64,000 nt of DNA from JACVRW01 sp963751835 (GTDB lineage Bacteria > Actinomycetota > Thermoleophilia > Solirubrobacterales > Thermoleophilaceae), in NCBI GenBank assembly GCA_963751835.1, contig CAVVWD010000010.1:62001-126000 (forward strand), written 5' to 3'. Under the pieces are notes generated by a model, which was not told the DNA's origin, ran no database searches, and saw only the letters and a program-made list of their open reading frames with translations. Numbering within the stretch: the first letter of the stretch is position 1; every line of letters starts with the position of its first letter. A program made the position numbers and the translations under genes. Positions 1 through 9,213 of this stretch are shown here, piece after piece.

Positions 1-1013
1 TCCTCGGCCCGCGCCGTGTCGATCGCCAGCTCGAGGCGGTCCATGGCGCGGGCGATCAGCTCGGCCTCGCCGGGGCCGCGCTCGCGGTACCACTCGCGCG
101 ACACGTGGATGAGGCCGCCGCAGTTCGCGAGGAAGTCGGGCACGTAGAGGATCCCGCGCTCCGAGAGGACGCGAGCGACCTCGCGGCTCGTGAGCGGATT
201 GTTGGCTGCTCCGACCACGACGCTGCAGTCGAGCGAGTGGGCGTGCGCCTCGTCGATCGTGCCACCGGCCGCGCAGGGCGCGAGGACATCGAGCGGCAGG
301 GCCATGAGCGCCTTGGCCGAGGACACGATCTCGCCGCCATGCTCCTCGGCGAAGCGCTGGGACCGCAGCGGGTCCAGATCGCAGGCCACGACGGTGGCGC
401 CGGCACTGCGGAGGTTCGCCGCGAGCCGATAGCCCACCTTGCCGAGGCCGATCACGCCGACGTGCCGGCCGTCCAGGTCGCCGGACCCGGTCGCGGCCCT
501 CAGCCCGCGCAGCAGCGCCTGGTAAACCGTCTCCGCCGTCACGGGCGAGGGGTCGCCGCCGCCGCCGCGCTCCACGGACCGGCCGACCGCGAAGCGGGTG
601 AACTGCGAGAGGTAGTCCATGTCGGCGCAGGTCGTGCCGATGTCCTCGGCGGTCACGTACGCACCGTTCAGCCCATCGATGACCCGCGCCGCTCCCTCCA
701 GCCGCGCCTCGCGCAACTCGTTGCGGCCGTCATCGATCATCACCGCCTTGCCACCGCCGAGGTCGAGCCCGGCCGCCGAAGCCTTGAGGGTCATCGTGCG
801 CGCCAGGCCCATCACGTCCTCGAGGGCCTCCCTCAGGCCGCCCGCGTAACGCTTGAGGCGCATCCCGCCGAGCGAGGGGCCGAGCACCGTGGAGTGCACG
901 GCGACGATTAGCCGCAGCCCGGTCTCGGGATCCTGACGGATGACGATCTGCTCGTGATCGTCGTCGGCAAGGGCAATGTTCCGCCGTTGGGCGGGCTGGG
1001 TAGCAATGGTCAT
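1..1013 (-). CDS. Glu/Leu/Phe/Val dehydrogenase (amino acid dehydrogenase), C-terminus cut by window edge
   Basis: NAD(P)-dependent oxidative deamination of a branched-chain or aromatic amino acid to its 2-oxoacid. The reading frame runs open from an ATG at 1013 to the left edge. The N-terminal part shows the substrate-binding GGMRLK element (residues 49-54), the conserved lysine at about 77 and the catalytic-lysine motif LDLGGGKAVM (K about 89). It then enters a Rossmann domain with HVGVIGLGKVGY. This is the leucine/phenylalanine dehydrogenase pattern; the exact substrate cannot be read. It is transcribed divergently from a 2-oxoacid:ferredoxin oxidoreductase that could use its product. The missing end lies outside the window. 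Confidence 0.93.
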   Translation of the reverse strand, partial: MTIATQPAQRRNIALADDDHEQIVIRQDPETGLRLIVAVHSTVLGPSLGGMRLKRYAGGLREALEDVMGLARTMTLKASAAGLDLGGGKAVMIDDGRNELREARLEGAARVIDGLNGAYVTAEDIGTTCADMDYLSQFTRFAVGRSVERGGGGDPSPVTAETVYQALLRGLRAATGSGDLDGRHVGVIGLGKVGYRLAANLRSAGATVVACDLDPLRSQRFAEEHGGEIVSSAKALMALPLDVLAPCAAGGTIDEAHAHSLDCSVVVGAANNPLTSREVARVLSERGILYVPDFLANCGGLIHVSREWYRERGPGEAELIARAMDRLELAIDTARAE

Positions 1014-1023
1014 ATACGTTGAC

Positions 1024-1050
1024 CTTATACCCGGTTGTCGTTTCCTTCAA
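1024..1050 (-). promoter_or_regulatory. Candidate promoter of the amino acid dehydrogenase, near-leaderless
   Basis: On the minus strand TTGAAG (1050-1045) is followed after 15 nt by TATAAG (1029-1024), and the ATG starts 10 nt further on at 1013. There is no Shine-Dalgarno sequence in those 10 nt. The spacing is short for a housekeeping promoter, so this is a candidate only. On the plus strand TTGCGT (1107-1112), 18 nt, TAAGGT (1131-1136) could serve the divergent gene. Confidence 0.35.
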
Positions 1051-1178
1051 GCGCTCTTCGGTCCGCCCGAAAGCCTTTGAGGAAAGCGCAATGGCGCGCA
1101 ATTTCGTTGCGTTCCCTGTACCGTCATTGGTAAGGTGACTTGCCCAAAGCCGCGCGGGAGAGGAGAAACGAGAGCCCC

Positions 1179-4100
1179 ATGACGTCGACAGCAGTACGCC
1201 GCCGCGCCAGGGGCGCCGAGACTGGTCCCGCGCGCGAGCGCCCACCTCACGCGGTCGACGGCGGGCGTCGCGAGGGGGGCCTTCGCGACATCTCGCTCGA
1301 CGACAAGTACCTCCTCGAGGAGGGCCGCATCCTGCTGACGGGCCTTCAGGGCCTCGTCCGGCTTCCCCTCGACCAGCATCGCGCCGACCGCCGCCGCGGC
1401 CTCCACACAGGGACGATGATCTCCGGCTATCAGGGCTCGCCGCTGGGCGGGCTCGACCGCGAGCTCGCGCGCAACAAGGAGATGGCGCTCGCTCACCACG
1501 TGCACCACGTGCCGGGATTGAACGAGGAGCTGGGCGCCACGTCGGCATGGGGCAGCCAGCTCGCCGCCGGCCTGCCGGGCGCGCGCTACGACGGTGTGCT
1601 CGCAATGTGGTACGGCAAGGCGCCCGGACTCGACCGCGCGGCCGACGCGCTGCGGCACGGCAACTTCGTCGGTGTTTCGCGGACGGGCGGCGCGCTCGCC
1701 GTCGTCGGCGACGATCCGAGCTGTAAGTCCTCGACCATCCCGAGCGCCTCCGAGTCGATGTTCGCGAGCCTGCACATGCCTGTGTTCTTCCCGGGCGACG
1801 TGCAGGAGGTGCTCGACCTCGGCCTGCACGCGCTCGCCTGCTCGCGCGCCTCGGGCCTCTGGATCGGCTTCAAGATCACCACCAACGTGGCCGATGCGGT
1901 GAGCACCGCGCTGGTTGCGCCGACGCGTGTGGAGCCGGTTATGCCCACCGTCATGTGGCAGGGAAAGCCCTATGAGCACGTCCCGAACGCCAATCTGCTC
2001 GCGCCCGCGTCGCTCGACATGGAGCGCACGCTGCTCGGCCCGCGTACCGAGCTGGCGCTCGCCTATGCCCGCGAGAACGGGATCAACCGCATCGAGGGAG
2101 CGAGCGACGCCTGGCTCGGCGTCGTCGCCCCGGGCAAGTCCTACTTCGACCTCATGCACGCCCTGCGCGGGCTCGGGCTCGAGGGCGCCGCGCTCGAGCG
2201 CGCCGGCATCCGCATCCTCAAGCTCGGCATGGTCTCACCGCTCGAGCCGCAGATCGCGCGCGAATTCGCCACCGGGCTCGACGAGATCGTGGTCGCGGAG
2301 GAGAAGGGGCCGTTCGTCGAGACGCTCTTGAAGGAGGCGCTCTACGGCGCGGCGGACGCGCCGCGCATCCTCGGCAAGCGCGACGAGCAGGGCGAGCCGC
2401 TGCTGCCCACCGAGCTCGACCTCGACGCCGACCTGATCGCCCGCGCAATCGCCGCCCGCCTGGAGCGCCGCGGCCTCTCCATCGAGTCGGTCGCGGCCCG
2501 GCTGCGCAAGCTCGAGGAGATCCACGGCCGTCGGCCCGAGCTACCGATGGCCCAGCGCTCGCCCTTCTTCTGCTCGGGCTGTCCCCACAACTCCTCGCTC
2601 AAGGCGCCCGCCGGAACGCTCGTCGGCGGCGGGATCGGCTGCCACACGATGGTCCTGCTGAACCCGGAGGGCAAGGGCGAGATCCAGGGCATCACCCAGA
2701 TGGGCGGCGAGGGCGCGCAGTGGATCGGCCAGGCGCCGTTCACCGACGACCGCCACCTGGTCCAGAACCTCGGCGACGGGACCTACCACCACTCCGGCTC
2801 GCTCGCCGTCCGCGCGGCGGTCGCGGCCGGCGTGAACATCACCTACAAGCTGCTCTACAACGAGCACGTCGCGATGACGGGCGGCCAGGCCATCGAGGGT
2901 CAGCTGAGCGTGCCCGACCTCACGCGCTCGCTGGAGCTCGAGGGCGTCAAGCGGATCATCGTCACGACCGAGGAGCCCGGGCGCTACAAGGGCGTCGAGC
3001 TCGCCGGCATCGCCGAGCTGCGCGACCGCAAGGAGCTGCTCGCGGCGCAGCAGGAGCTCGCCGAGGTCGAGGGCGTGACCGTCCTGATCCACGACCAGGA
3101 GTGCGCGGCCGAGCTGCGCCGCTCGCGCAAGCGCGGCAAGGCGCCCGAGCCGGCCGAGCGCGTGTGGATCAACGAGCGCGTCTGCGAGGGCTGCGGCGAC
3201 TGCGGGCAGAAGTCGAGCTGCCTCTCCGTGATCCCGGTGGACACCGAGTTCGGCCGCAAGACGCAGATCCATCAGGCCTCCTGCAACAAGGACTTCTCGT
3301 GCCTCGAGGGGGACTGCCCCTCTTTCCTTACGGTCGTTCCCGCCACGCGGGCGAGGCACCGGACGCCGGAGCTCACGGTCGAGCTGCCAGAGCCGGAGCC
3401 GAGCGTGTCGGCCGCCGACTTCGGCGTGCGCATGATGGGCATCGGCGGGACCGGCGTCGTGACGGTCAACCAGGTGCTCGGCATGGCGGCGCTGCTGGAC
3501 GGCCTGCACGTGTCCGGGCTCGACCAGACCGGCCTGTCGCAGAAGGGCGGGCCGGTGATCTCGGACCTGCGGATCACGAGCGAGCCGCTCGCGTCGGCCA
3601 GCAAGACCCCGGCCGGTTCGGTCGATCTCTACCTCGGCTTCGACCTGCTCGGCGCGGCGAGCGAGAAGAACCTCGTGAGCGCGGATCGCGATCGGACCGT
3701 GGCGGTCGTGTCGACGAGCGCCGTGCCCACCGGGCGCATGGTCGTGGACGTAGACGAACGCTTCCCGGAGCTGGCGGGCCAGCTCGACAAGATCGACGCA
3801 GCCACGCGGGCCGAGCACAACCTCTATCTCGACGCGCAGCGGCTCTCCGAGCGCCTCTTCGGCGACCACATGATGACCAACACCCTGGCGCTCGGCGCCG
3901 CCTTCCAGCGCGGGCTGCTGCCGGTCTCGCGGGAGGCGCTCGAGCAGGCGATCCGGCTGAACGGAGCGGCGGTCGAGAAGAACCTCGCGGCGTTCGCCTG
4001 GGGCCGCGCGGTCGTGGCGGCGCCCGATGCCGTCGAGGCCGCCACCGGGGATCCCGGGGCGATCGTCCCGGTGCGCGAGCTGAGCGAGCGCGAGCGCGAG

Positions 4101-4787
4101 ATCGTCACGCTTGCCGTCGACGGCGACGAGGGCGAGCTGCGCCGGCTGGTGGAGACGCGGGTGCCCGAGCTCGTGGCGTTCCAGGACGAGGCTTACGCCG
4201 AGCGCTACGCCGAGGTCGTACGGCGCGTCCACGTGGCAGAGCAGGAGCGCACCCCCGGCCACTCCGAGCTGACCGAGACCGTCGCCCGCCAGCTCTTCAA
4301 GCTGATGGCCTACAAGGACGAGTACGAGGTCGCGCGCCTACACCTCGACGCGGTAGAGCAGGCCCGAATGCAGGCCGAGTTCGGCGAGGGGGCGAAGGTC
4401 TACTTCATGCTGCACCCGCCGCTGCTGCGGGCGATGGGGGTCGACCACAAGCTCAAGCTCGGCTCCTGGTTCGTCCCGGTCTTCCGCCGGCTGTACGCGA
4501 TGCGCCGTCTGCGCGGGAGCAGGTGGGATCCGTTCGGCAGGGCCGAGGTGCGCCGGGTCGAGCGCGCGCTGGTGGGCGAGTACGAGGAGACCCTTGCGGA
4601 AGCCCTCTCGCTGCTCACGCCCGAGACGCACGACACGGCGGTCGAGCTGCTCGAGCTGCCCGATCTGATCCGCGGCTACGAGGAGATCAAGCTCCGCAAC
4701 GTGGTCCTCTACCGCAAGCGCGCCGAGGGCATCCTGAAGCGGCTGCGCGCGGGCAAGCCCGCGCCGCAGGTCCTCGAGCTCGGCTAG
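1179..4787 (+). CDS. Indolepyruvate:ferredoxin oxidoreductase-family protein (fused alpha/beta and gamma subunits)
   Basis: Thiamine-diphosphate enzyme that oxidatively decarboxylates 2-oxoacids to acyl-CoA and passes electrons to ferredoxin. At about 1200 residues it is the long fused form found in aerobic bacteria. Visible parts, in order: the N-terminal TPP pyrimidine domain; the TPP-binding region with GDGTYHHSGSLA (about residue 530); a cysteine-rich iron-sulfur segment starting RVCEGCGDCG (about 667) and continuing with further Cys to about 710; a gamma domain with GIGGTGVVTVNQV (about 752); and a C-terminal DUF6537-like region. The ATG at 1179 is chosen over the in-frame TTG at 1140 because AGGAG lies at 1161-1165. 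The substrate could be aryl- or branched-chain pyruvates, which fits the divergent amino acid dehydrogenase. Confidence 0.93.
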   Translation: MTSTAVRRRARGAETGPARERPPHAVDGGRREGGLRDISLDDKYLLEEGRILLTGLQGLVRLPLDQHRADRRRGLHTGTMISGYQGSPLGGLDRELARNKEMALAHHVHHVPGLNEELGATSAWGSQLAAGLPGARYDGVLAMWYGKAPGLDRAADALRHGNFVGVSRTGGALAVVGDDPSCKSSTIPSASESMFASLHMPVFFPGDVQEVLDLGLHALACSRASGLWIGFKITTNVADAVSTALVAPTRVEPVMPTVMWQGKPYEHVPNANLLAPASLDMERTLLGPRTELALAYARENGINRIEGASDAWLGVVAPGKSYFDLMHALRGLGLEGAALERAGIRILKLGMVSPLEPQIAREFATGLDEIVVAEEKGPFVETLLKEALYGAADAPRILGKRDEQGEPLLPTELDLDADLIARAIAARLERRGLSIESVAARLRKLEEIHGRRPELPMAQRSPFFCSGCPHNSSLKAPAGTLVGGGIGCHTMVLLNPEGKGEIQGITQMGGEGAQWIGQAPFTDDRHLVQNLGDGTYHHSGSLAVRAAVAAGVNITYKLLYNEHVAMTGGQAIEGQLSVPDLTRSLELEGVKRIIVTTEEPGRYKGVELAGIAELRDRKELLAAQQELAEVEGVTVLIHDQECAAELRRSRKRGKAPEPAERVWINERVCEGCGDCGQKSSCLSVIPVDTEFGRKTQIHQASCNKDFSCLEGDCPSFLTVVPATRARHRTPELTVELPEPEPSVSAADFGVRMMGIGGTGVVTVNQVLGMAALLDGLHVSGLDQTGLSQKGGPVISDLRITSEPLASASKTPAGSVDLYLGFDLLGAASEKNLVSADRDRTVAVVSTSAVPTGRMVVDVDERFPELAGQLDKIDAATRAEHNLYLDAQRLSERLFGDHMMTNTLALGAAFQRGLLPVSREALEQAIRLNGAAVEKNLAAFAWGRAVVAAPDAVEAATGDPGAIVPVRELSEREREIVTLAVDGDEGELRRLVETRVPELVAFQDEAYAERYAEVVRRVHVAEQERTPGHSELTETVARQLFKLMAYKDEYEVARLHLDAVEQARMQAEFGEGAKVYFMLHPPLLRAMGVDHKLKLGSWFVPVFRRLYAMRRLRGSRWDPFGRAEVRRVERALVGEYEETLAEALSLLTPETHDTAVELLELPDLIRGYEEIKLRNVVLYRKRAEGILKRLRAGKPAPQVLELG

Positions 4788-4798
4788 GCCCCCAGGCC

Positions 4799-6661
4799 CT
4801 AGTCGTCCTCGCCTTCGTTCGGGTCCCCCCGGGTGATCACGACTGTCGACGGTTTGGGCGTGGAGGGGAAGTCGCCGGCCACCTTGTTGCCCTCGGGCCA
4901 CCAGCTCGTGTACGTCGTCTCCAGGCCGAAGACGCCCGGTGCGGTCGCCGTGAGGCCGGTCAGCTCGCCCGGGTGCTGGACGTTCACGAACAGGGTCTCC
5001 TCGTCCGGGGTGAAGTACGGGCCGGTGATCTCGCACTCAACCGGCCCATTGGCAAAGCGGAATCCGATGCCCTTGTTGGGACCCGACGTCGGCACCATGA
5101 ACATCGCGTTGTTCTTGTGGTACTCGTACTCGTTCGGCTGGTTCAGCCGGCTCGACGAGATGTCCGTGACCACCCACAGGTTGCCGGCCTTGTCGAACAC
5201 GAGGTTGTCGGGGCTCGAGAAGCCCTCCGCGCCGGGGTCGCTCGCGCCGGTGGGCCCGCCGGCGGCGTAGTCGCGCCAGCGGAACTCGAGCGCCTCGGGG
5301 TCGCCCGACCGCTCGCGAAGCCGGCGGACGGAGCCGTGTGAATCGCGGACGGTGCTGTTGTTGGTGAGCGAGATGAAGACGCTGCCGTCTTCGGCCACCT
5401 CCACGTCCTCGGGGCGGTTGGTGGCGAAGTGCATGTCGTAGACGGCGGTGGTGAAGTGGGCCCGCAGCTTCGTGGCCGTGTCGTCCAGCATCGCCTCAGC
5501 GACCGGCTCCCAGGTCCCGGTGCCCTCCGTCGCGTTGATCGGCACGGTGTCGACCACCCTTTCGAAGCGGCGCCGCCCCTCAGGCTCCCAGCGCGCGATG
5601 TAGAGCTGGCCCGCCTCGAGGATCCGGCGGTTGTTCGAGTGATCGCCGCGCCGGAAGCGGCGGTCGGAGACGAACTTGTAGACGCCCTCGTTCACCTTGT
5701 CATCGCCCATATAGAGCACGAACTTCTTGCCGGGCTCGTGGCGGAAGGCGGTGTTCTCGTGGCGGAAGCGCCCAAGCGCAGTGTGCTTGCGCCCGACGTA
5801 GTCGGGGTCGTAAGGGTCGTGTTCGCACACCCAGCCGTACTTGGCGAAGTTGTTGTACTCGTACTCCGCGTCCTCCGGCTGCCCGCCAAACTGGTGCCAG
5901 CCGTAGAAGAAGTCGGTGTTCAACGTCACGTTGGTGCCGTAGCCGTCGAAGTTCTCCTCACACGAGAGCGCCGTGCCCCACGGGGTGATGCCGCCCGAGC
6001 AGTTGCCGATCGAGCCGTGCGCGCTCGCTCCGATCCGGGCGGCCCCGGCAAGCGGTCCGGTGAACTCGAGGTCCGGACGGTCGCCGTAGATGCGCCGGTT
6101 GTAGGCGGAGGGCGAGACCACCTTCCAACGCCCGTTCCTGCGGCGGCGGATATGGAGGATCGAGTTGCCGACCGCGTCCTGCTCCTCCTGGACCTGCGCG
6201 GGTATCTTCGGCGCGCCGGTGGGCTTGTAGCCGTGCAGGAAGAAGGGGTCGGGGTACTCGTGGTTGACGAAGAGGAGGCCCTCGCGGCTGCCCTTGAGCG
6301 GGAAGTAGGCGAGGAAGTCGTTGTTGAAGCCGTACCGGAGCGGACGCCGCCTCCCGTCGCGGAAGACGTCGCCCCATGAGATCAGGACGTCGGCGCGGAA
6401 GCCCGGCGGCACCTCAAACGCATCGTTGCTCGACGCGGCGATGGCGGTGAAGTCGCTGAAGCGGTTGCGCCGCCCCTGGGCGAGCGCCTGCTCGGAGAAC
6501 AGGTCGACGCCGCTGCGCTGCATGGCGACGGCGCCTGCGGTCGAGGCGCCGGCGGCGGCAATGCCACGGATGAAATCCCTTCGGGTGGGGGTGGTGAGCT
6601 TGCCGCGCAGCGGACGGTCGGCGGCATCGCTGCGGTCGGCGGGGCGGATCGCTTCGGCCAC
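4799..6661 (-). CDS. PhoX-family (DUF839) Tat-exported phosphatase-like protein
   Basis: About 620 residues. The N-terminus has a twin-arginine signal, TRRDFIRGIAAAGAS, followed by an Ala-rich hydrophobic stretch and a likely cleavage after LAQ, so the folded protein should be exported. The PhoX hallmark CSGGITPWGTALSCEE supplies Cys/Glu residues that in known PhoX enzymes bind the iron-calcium cluster. Full length fits PhoX alkaline phosphatases, which release phosphate from phosphoesters. The GTG start at 6661 is preceded by AGGAGGAG. The stop lies 12 nt from the convergent oxidoreductase stop. A second, shorter paralogue lies at 7776-9179. Confidence 0.88.
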   Translation of the reverse strand: MAEAIRPADRSDAADRPLRGKLTTPTRRDFIRGIAAAGASTAGAVAMQRSGVDLFSEQALAQGRRNRFSDFTAIAASSNDAFEVPPGFRADVLISWGDVFRDGRRRPLRYGFNNDFLAYFPLKGSREGLLFVNHEYPDPFFLHGYKPTGAPKIPAQVQEEQDAVGNSILHIRRRRNGRWKVVSPSAYNRRIYGDRPDLEFTGPLAGAARIGASAHGSIGNCSGGITPWGTALSCEENFDGYGTNVTLNTDFFYGWHQFGGQPEDAEYEYNNFAKYGWVCEHDPYDPDYVGRKHTALGRFRHENTAFRHEPGKKFVLYMGDDKVNEGVYKFVSDRRFRRGDHSNNRRILEAGQLYIARWEPEGRRRFERVVDTVPINATEGTGTWEPVAEAMLDDTATKLRAHFTTAVYDMHFATNRPEDVEVAEDGSVFISLTNNSTVRDSHGSVRRLRERSGDPEALEFRWRDYAAGGPTGASDPGAEGFSSPDNLVFDKAGNLWVVTDISSSRLNQPNEYEYHKNNAMFMVPTSGPNKGIGFRFANGPVECEITGPYFTPDEETLFVNVQHPGELTGLTATAPGVFGLETTYTSWWPEGNKVAGDFPSTPKPSTVVITRGDPNEGEDD

Positions 6662-6767
6662 GGGGCTCCTCCTGTGTCGGATTGGTGTGTTCTACCCAGG
6701 CGGGCACGTTCCCGACGGAATTGGTAACAGGCCGGTCACATTCGGAGGTTCGCGACAGCGCCCTAAC

Positions 6768-7661
6768 TCAGCTGGGCCTGCGACCCAACGCGATCAGGTA
6801 GCGAGCACTGAGCTCGACGCCCGGCGGGCGGTCGTTGCACGATGAGAGCAGGCGGTCGAAGGCGGGCCGCAGGGCCACGCGTGCGGCGGCATCGAGCGCA
6901 TAGGGAGCGGCCAGCGCCTCGAAGGCCAGATCCGCGGTCGCCCACGTCAGGCGCAGTGTCCGGGTGCGCAGCTCGAGCTCGTCGAGCAGCGGGCCGAGGC
7001 GCCGACGCACGACCTCCTCGCGGCCCCAGGCGGACGGGAGCAGCACTCCGTCGGGAAGCGGGGCCACGGCGTCGGCCAGCTCGTCGAGGCCACCCGGCAG
7101 GCCGCGCGGCACCCACGCGGTGAACCCGACCAGCGCGCCGGGCTTGGCCACCCGCACGAGCTCCGCCGCAGTGCGCAGCGCACGCGGCGCGTGGCTCGCC
7201 CCGAAGCTCGAAAGCACAGCGTCGAAATGGGCATCGGGATAGGGCAGGTCCTGGACGTCCGCGACGCGCCACGCGACCTCCAGGCCCTCTGCCTCGCCGC
7301 GCGAGCGGCCGCGTTCGACCATCGAGAGCGAGACATCGCAGGCGTACACGTCCGCGCCTGCTCGCGCCGCGCTCAGAGCCAAATTGCCGTCGCCGGCTCC
7401 GGCGTCGAGAACCTCCTCGCCGGGCGCGGGTGCGGCGAGCTCCACCAGAATTTCGGCGGCGGGCGCGATCGCCCGCAGCAGCCCCTCGTGCGATCCGCTC
7501 TCCCAGCCGCGGAGCACGCGCTCGTGGGCGGAGCCGAAGTCGATATCACGCGCGGCGGTGCTGCTCCTCGGGATGCGCAGGAGCGAGCGGCGCGAGACCA
7601 CGGACTCCTCGCCCGGCCGCCGCCTCGGCGGCGGCTTTCCATATACGTCCCGCCCTCCCAC
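6768..7661 (-). CDS. Class I SAM-dependent methyltransferase
   Basis: Rossmann-fold methyltransferase of the UbiE/Methyltransf_11 type. Motif I reads VLDAGAGDGNLAL, followed by an acidic motif II (VYACDVSLSMV) and a motif like ADVQDLPYPDAHFDAV typical of this family. The acceptor substrate cannot be inferred. Two starts are possible: GTG at 7661, or GTG at 7601 directly behind GAGGAG; the conserved domain begins after both. The gene lies between two PhoX-like genes, co-directional with one (107 nt upstream of it) and divergent from the other. Confidence 0.85.
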   Translation of the reverse strand: MGGRDVYGKPPPRRRPGEESVVSRRSLLRIPRSSTAARDIDFGSAHERVLRGWESGSHEGLLRAIAPAAEILVELAAPAPGEEVLDAGAGDGNLALSAARAGADVYACDVSLSMVERGRSRGEAEGLEVAWRVADVQDLPYPDAHFDAVLSSFGASHAPRALRTAAELVRVAKPGALVGFTAWVPRGLPGGLDELADAVAPLPDGVLLPSAWGREEVVRRRLGPLLDELELRTRTLRLTWATADLAFEALAAPYALDAAARVALRPAFDRLLSSCNDRPPGVELSARYLIALGRRPS

Positions 7662-7775
7662 GCGCCGATCGTAATCAGGTTGGCGGCAATCGCCACATCT
7701 CGGTTACGCGACCGTCACAAGAGGTCTCCAGCGGTCCGTTTTCATCGTGCGCCTAACAACCAGGGAGGGGCAGAA

Positions 7776-9179
7776 ATGGCAATCGATGTGACCCGCCGGC
7801 GCTTTGTCGGGGGCTCGGCTGCGGTAGCCGGCGGTCTCACGCTCGGGGGACCGATGTCCGCGCTCGCGCAGCGCTCCGGTCAAGGCAGCCGCGCCCGTGC
7901 GGTCGGCTACGGCCCGCTCCAGCCGACGCCTGAACAGGACAGCGGCGAGATCTGGCTCGATCTGCCGAGGGGCTTCAAGTACCGGATCATCTCTCGCCAG
8001 GGCGAGACGATGGACGACGGCAACCCGACCCCGGGGATCTTCGACGGCATGGCCGCGTATCCGGCAAGGGGAGGCAACACCATCCTGATCCGCAATCACG
8101 AGAACCGCTCGCGTGACGGCGAGATAGCGGTCGATGTCCCGCCAAGCAAACGCTACGACCCGGACCTGAACGTCCGCGGCGGCAACACGAAGCTGGTCGT
8201 GAACAGGCAGCGCGAGGTGACAGAGCAGTTCGCCGTTCTCGGCGGCACCCACACCAACTGCGCGGGCGGCTTCGCACCGTGGCGCTCCTGGATCACCTGC
8301 GAGGAGATCTTCAACTACGGCTCGGTCGAGAACAACGTCACGCCGGGCACGGGCGTGCCGCACGGGTTTGCCTTCGAGGTGGACGCGGATGCGGACGGCC
8401 CGGTTGACCCCGTGCCGATCACCGCGGCGGGCCGCTTCGCGCGCGAGGCGGTGGCCTGGCTCGACGGTGTGCTGTACCAGACCGAGGACCGCGGCGACGC
8501 TGCCTTCTACAGGTTCCTTCCGAGACGGCGGCCCGACGAGGTCGGTGATCTCGCGGCCGGCGGCGGCGTGCTGGAGGCTCTCGTCGTGCGCGGGCGGCCG
8601 AACTTCGACGCCAACACCGCCAACCCCGGGGAGTCGTACCCGGTGGAGTGGGTCACGATCGAGGAGCCGAACCCCCCGAACGACACCGTCCGCGTGCAGG
8701 CTCAGTCCAACGGCGCTGCGATCTTCGACCGCACGGAGGGGATCTGGTCCGCGGAGCGCAGCTTGTACTTCGACTGCACGACCGGCGGCGAGGCGCAGCT
8801 CGGTCAGCTCTGGCAGTACACGCCCAGGGGCCGCAGCGGCGGCGTGCTGAAGCTGATCTATGAGTCGACGAGCATCGACGATCTCGAGGGGCCGGACAAC
8901 CTGGTGGTGGTGCCGCACACGGGCGACGTCTTCCTGCAGGAGGACGCGAGCGGTGAGCAGTTCGTCCGCGGCGTGACCAGGCGGGGAACGATCTACAACT
9001 TCGCCCGCACGGCGCTGAACGAGACCGAGTTCTGCGGCGGCACTTTCAGCCCGGACGGCAGGACGTTCTTCCTGAGCCAGCAGGGAGACCGCGGCGACGT
9101 CGGCCCCGAGGAGCAGGCCGTGACCTACGCGATCTGGGGCCCGTTCGACAACTCGGACGACAGCGACGACGACGACTGA
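7776..9179 (+). CDS. PhoX-like (DUF839) Tat-exported protein, short form
   Basis: 467 residues. It begins with a twin-arginine signal (TRRRFVGGSAAVAGG) and likely cleavage after ALAQ. It carries the PhoX motif NCAGGFAPWRSWITCEE and a C-terminal region with LEGPDNLVVVPHTGDVFLQED, the beta-propeller part of the family. It is about 150 residues shorter than the paralogue at 4799-6661 and ends in a very acidic tail (DNSDDSDDDD). The ATG at 7776 has AGGGAGGGG in front; the open frame upstream to 7191 lacks support. Phosphoesterase activity is likely by family, but the substrate is unknown. Confidence 0.86.
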   Translation: MAIDVTRRRFVGGSAAVAGGLTLGGPMSALAQRSGQGSRARAVGYGPLQPTPEQDSGEIWLDLPRGFKYRIISRQGETMDDGNPTPGIFDGMAAYPARGGNTILIRNHENRSRDGEIAVDVPPSKRYDPDLNVRGGNTKLVVNRQREVTEQFAVLGGTHTNCAGGFAPWRSWITCEEIFNYGSVENNVTPGTGVPHGFAFEVDADADGPVDPVPITAAGRFAREAVAWLDGVLYQTEDRGDAAFYRFLPRRRPDEVGDLAAGGGVLEALVVRGRPNFDANTANPGESYPVEWVTIEEPNPPNDTVRVQAQSNGAAIFDRTEGIWSAERSLYFDCTTGGEAQLGQLWQYTPRGRSGGVLKLIYESTSIDDLEGPDNLVVVPHTGDVFLQEDASGEQFVRGVTRRGTIYNFARTALNETEFCGGTFSPDGRTFFLSQQGDRGDVGPEEQAVTYAIWGPFDNSDDSDDDD

Positions 9180-9213
9180 GGGCGCGTTGCCGCCGTTTCG
9201 ATAAGAAGCGGCG

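Noticed and set aside
2541..4262. 573-codon open frame on the minus strand
   Set aside because: Antisense shadow of the oxidoreductase gene in a high-GC genome; His/Arg/Ala-rich without family motifs.
4784..4801. Short palindrome between convergent stops as a terminator
   Set aside because: About 7 bp with a bulge and no T-run on either strand; too weak to call.
7191..7775. Upstream extension of the second PhoX-like gene by 195 codons
   Set aside because: The Tat signal and a good ribosome site place the start at 7776; the extension overlaps the methyltransferase gene antisense.
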